Below are positions 6,324 to 6,563 of a DNA stretch of 6,563 nt, piece by piece. The stretch lies in assembly GCA_047616325.1 (NCBI GenBank), contig JBLHGN010000206.1, positions 1 through 6,563 on the forward strand. The letters are read 5' to 3'. A program made the translations under genes and the position numbers. Under the pieces are notes generated by a model. It searched no databases. It was not told where the DNA came from and saw only the letters and a list, made by a program, of their open reading frames with translations. Source of the stretch: JBLHGN01 sp047616325 (lineage in GTDB: Bacteria > Pseudomonadota > Gammaproteobacteria > Pseudomonadales > Cellvibrionaceae). How positions within the stretch are numbered: position 1 is the first letter of the stretch; the number at the start of each line of letters is the position of its first letter.

Positions 6324-6343
6324 TAGCGCAATGCGCTATTTTT
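6324..6343 (+). terminator. palindromic hairpin with T run
   Basis: TAGCGC (6324-6329), loop AAT, GCGCTA (6333-6338), then five T residues (6339-6343). A perfect 6-bp stem followed by T's fits a modest intrinsic terminator for transcripts coming from the binding-protein gene, about 160 bases past its stop. The stem is short, so confidence is moderate. Confidence 0.45.
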
Positions 6344-6378
6344 AGTGGCTGCTCCCATACTCGCTAATTTCAATACTT

Positions 6379-6537
6379 CTATTTAATGCAGTAATTAGCA
6401 GTTAGCCAGGACTTATGATTAGCAACATAATACGGATCTTTACCACTTTGGCTGACCAATTCCTCTGAATTTCCAAGTTCCGGTTGTTCGGTAAATTTCA
6501 AAGTTTTATCAGGTAGCAAGTGCTTCTTGCCTAATTT
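6379..6537 (-). pseudogene. minus-strand reading frame, possible 3' remnant of a gene entering from the right edge
   Basis: 52 codons are open on the minus strand, ending in TAG (6381-6379). Composition looks protein-like: LPDKTLKFTEQPELGNSEEL and KDPYYVANHKSWLTANYC. There is no ATG in the frame. On the same strand a different frame entering from the window edge (MEYLYLKIRQEALAT, ATG at 6556-6554) stops with TGA at 6511-6509, just where this frame becomes plausible. One frameshift there would join them into a tail of about 60 residues. I do not recognise the family, and it could be chance. Confidence 0.25.
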
Positions 6538-6563
6538 TTAGATAGAGATATTCCATGTCTTGA

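Larger units (their letters stand above)
6163..6563. other. region without an intact gene; possible decaying genes
   Basis: AT-rich, with no intact gene on either strand. It contains a short + strand frame with a signal-like start (6234-6311), a palindromic hairpin with a T run (6324-6343), and a minus-strand frame without a start codon (6379-6537). A minus-strand gene may enter from the right edge. No rRNA, tRNA or insertion sequence was recognised. Confidence 0.5.

Overview
The window looks like a piece of chromosome from a marine, polysaccharide-degrading gammaproteobacterium of the Cellvibrionaceae type (Saccharophagus/Teredinibacter-like). This is an inference from three things: moderate GC content, secreted proteins that combine carbohydrate-binding domains with thrombospondin type-3 (TT3) Asp-rich repeats and a Thr/Pro linker, and a proteobacterial yehS (DUF1456) gene. 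All convincing genes are on the + strand.

Layout. Positions 1-411 are a gene-free leader with a possible promoter and a helically phased 9-bp direct repeat. Positions 412-3382 hold what reads as one very large gene, about 990 codons once repaired. It encodes a lipoprotein with the order lipobox, Thr/Pro linker, CBM6, TT3 repeat, COG4315-type 'secreted repeat' domain, and a di-heme oxidoreductase (DHOR/DUF1111) module. It is interrupted three times: a 1-base loss near 916-919, an in-frame TAG at 1953-1955, and a frame change at an 8-bp tandem repeat (2067-2114). Its second heme-binding motif has also changed from CxxCH to CxxCR. A good intrinsic terminator (3412-3440) closes it.

Positions 3488-3970 encode an intact YehS/DUF1456 protein. 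Positions 4204-6162 encode an intact exported type-1 periplasmic binding protein with an unusual C-terminal extension: TT3 repeat, probable carbohydrate-binding beta-sandwich, second TT3 repeat. The last 400 bases hold no intact gene. They contain a 25-codon reading frame that starts like an exported or membrane protein and then stops, a palindromic terminator-like hairpin, and a small minus-strand reading frame that may be a gene remnant.

How the genes may work together. The broken gene would have made a surface-anchored, polysaccharide-bound redox protein, similar in concept to the CBM-cytochrome fusions of cellulolytic bacteria. The 4204-6162 product looks like a polysaccharide- or sugar-sensing binding protein built with the same TT3 modules. 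No ABC permease, ATPase or intact sensor kinase lies in the window, so its partner is unknown. The most notable points are the decaying (or possibly switchable) redox gene, with a repeat whose copy number sets the reading frame, and the binding-protein/TT3/beta-sandwich fusion.
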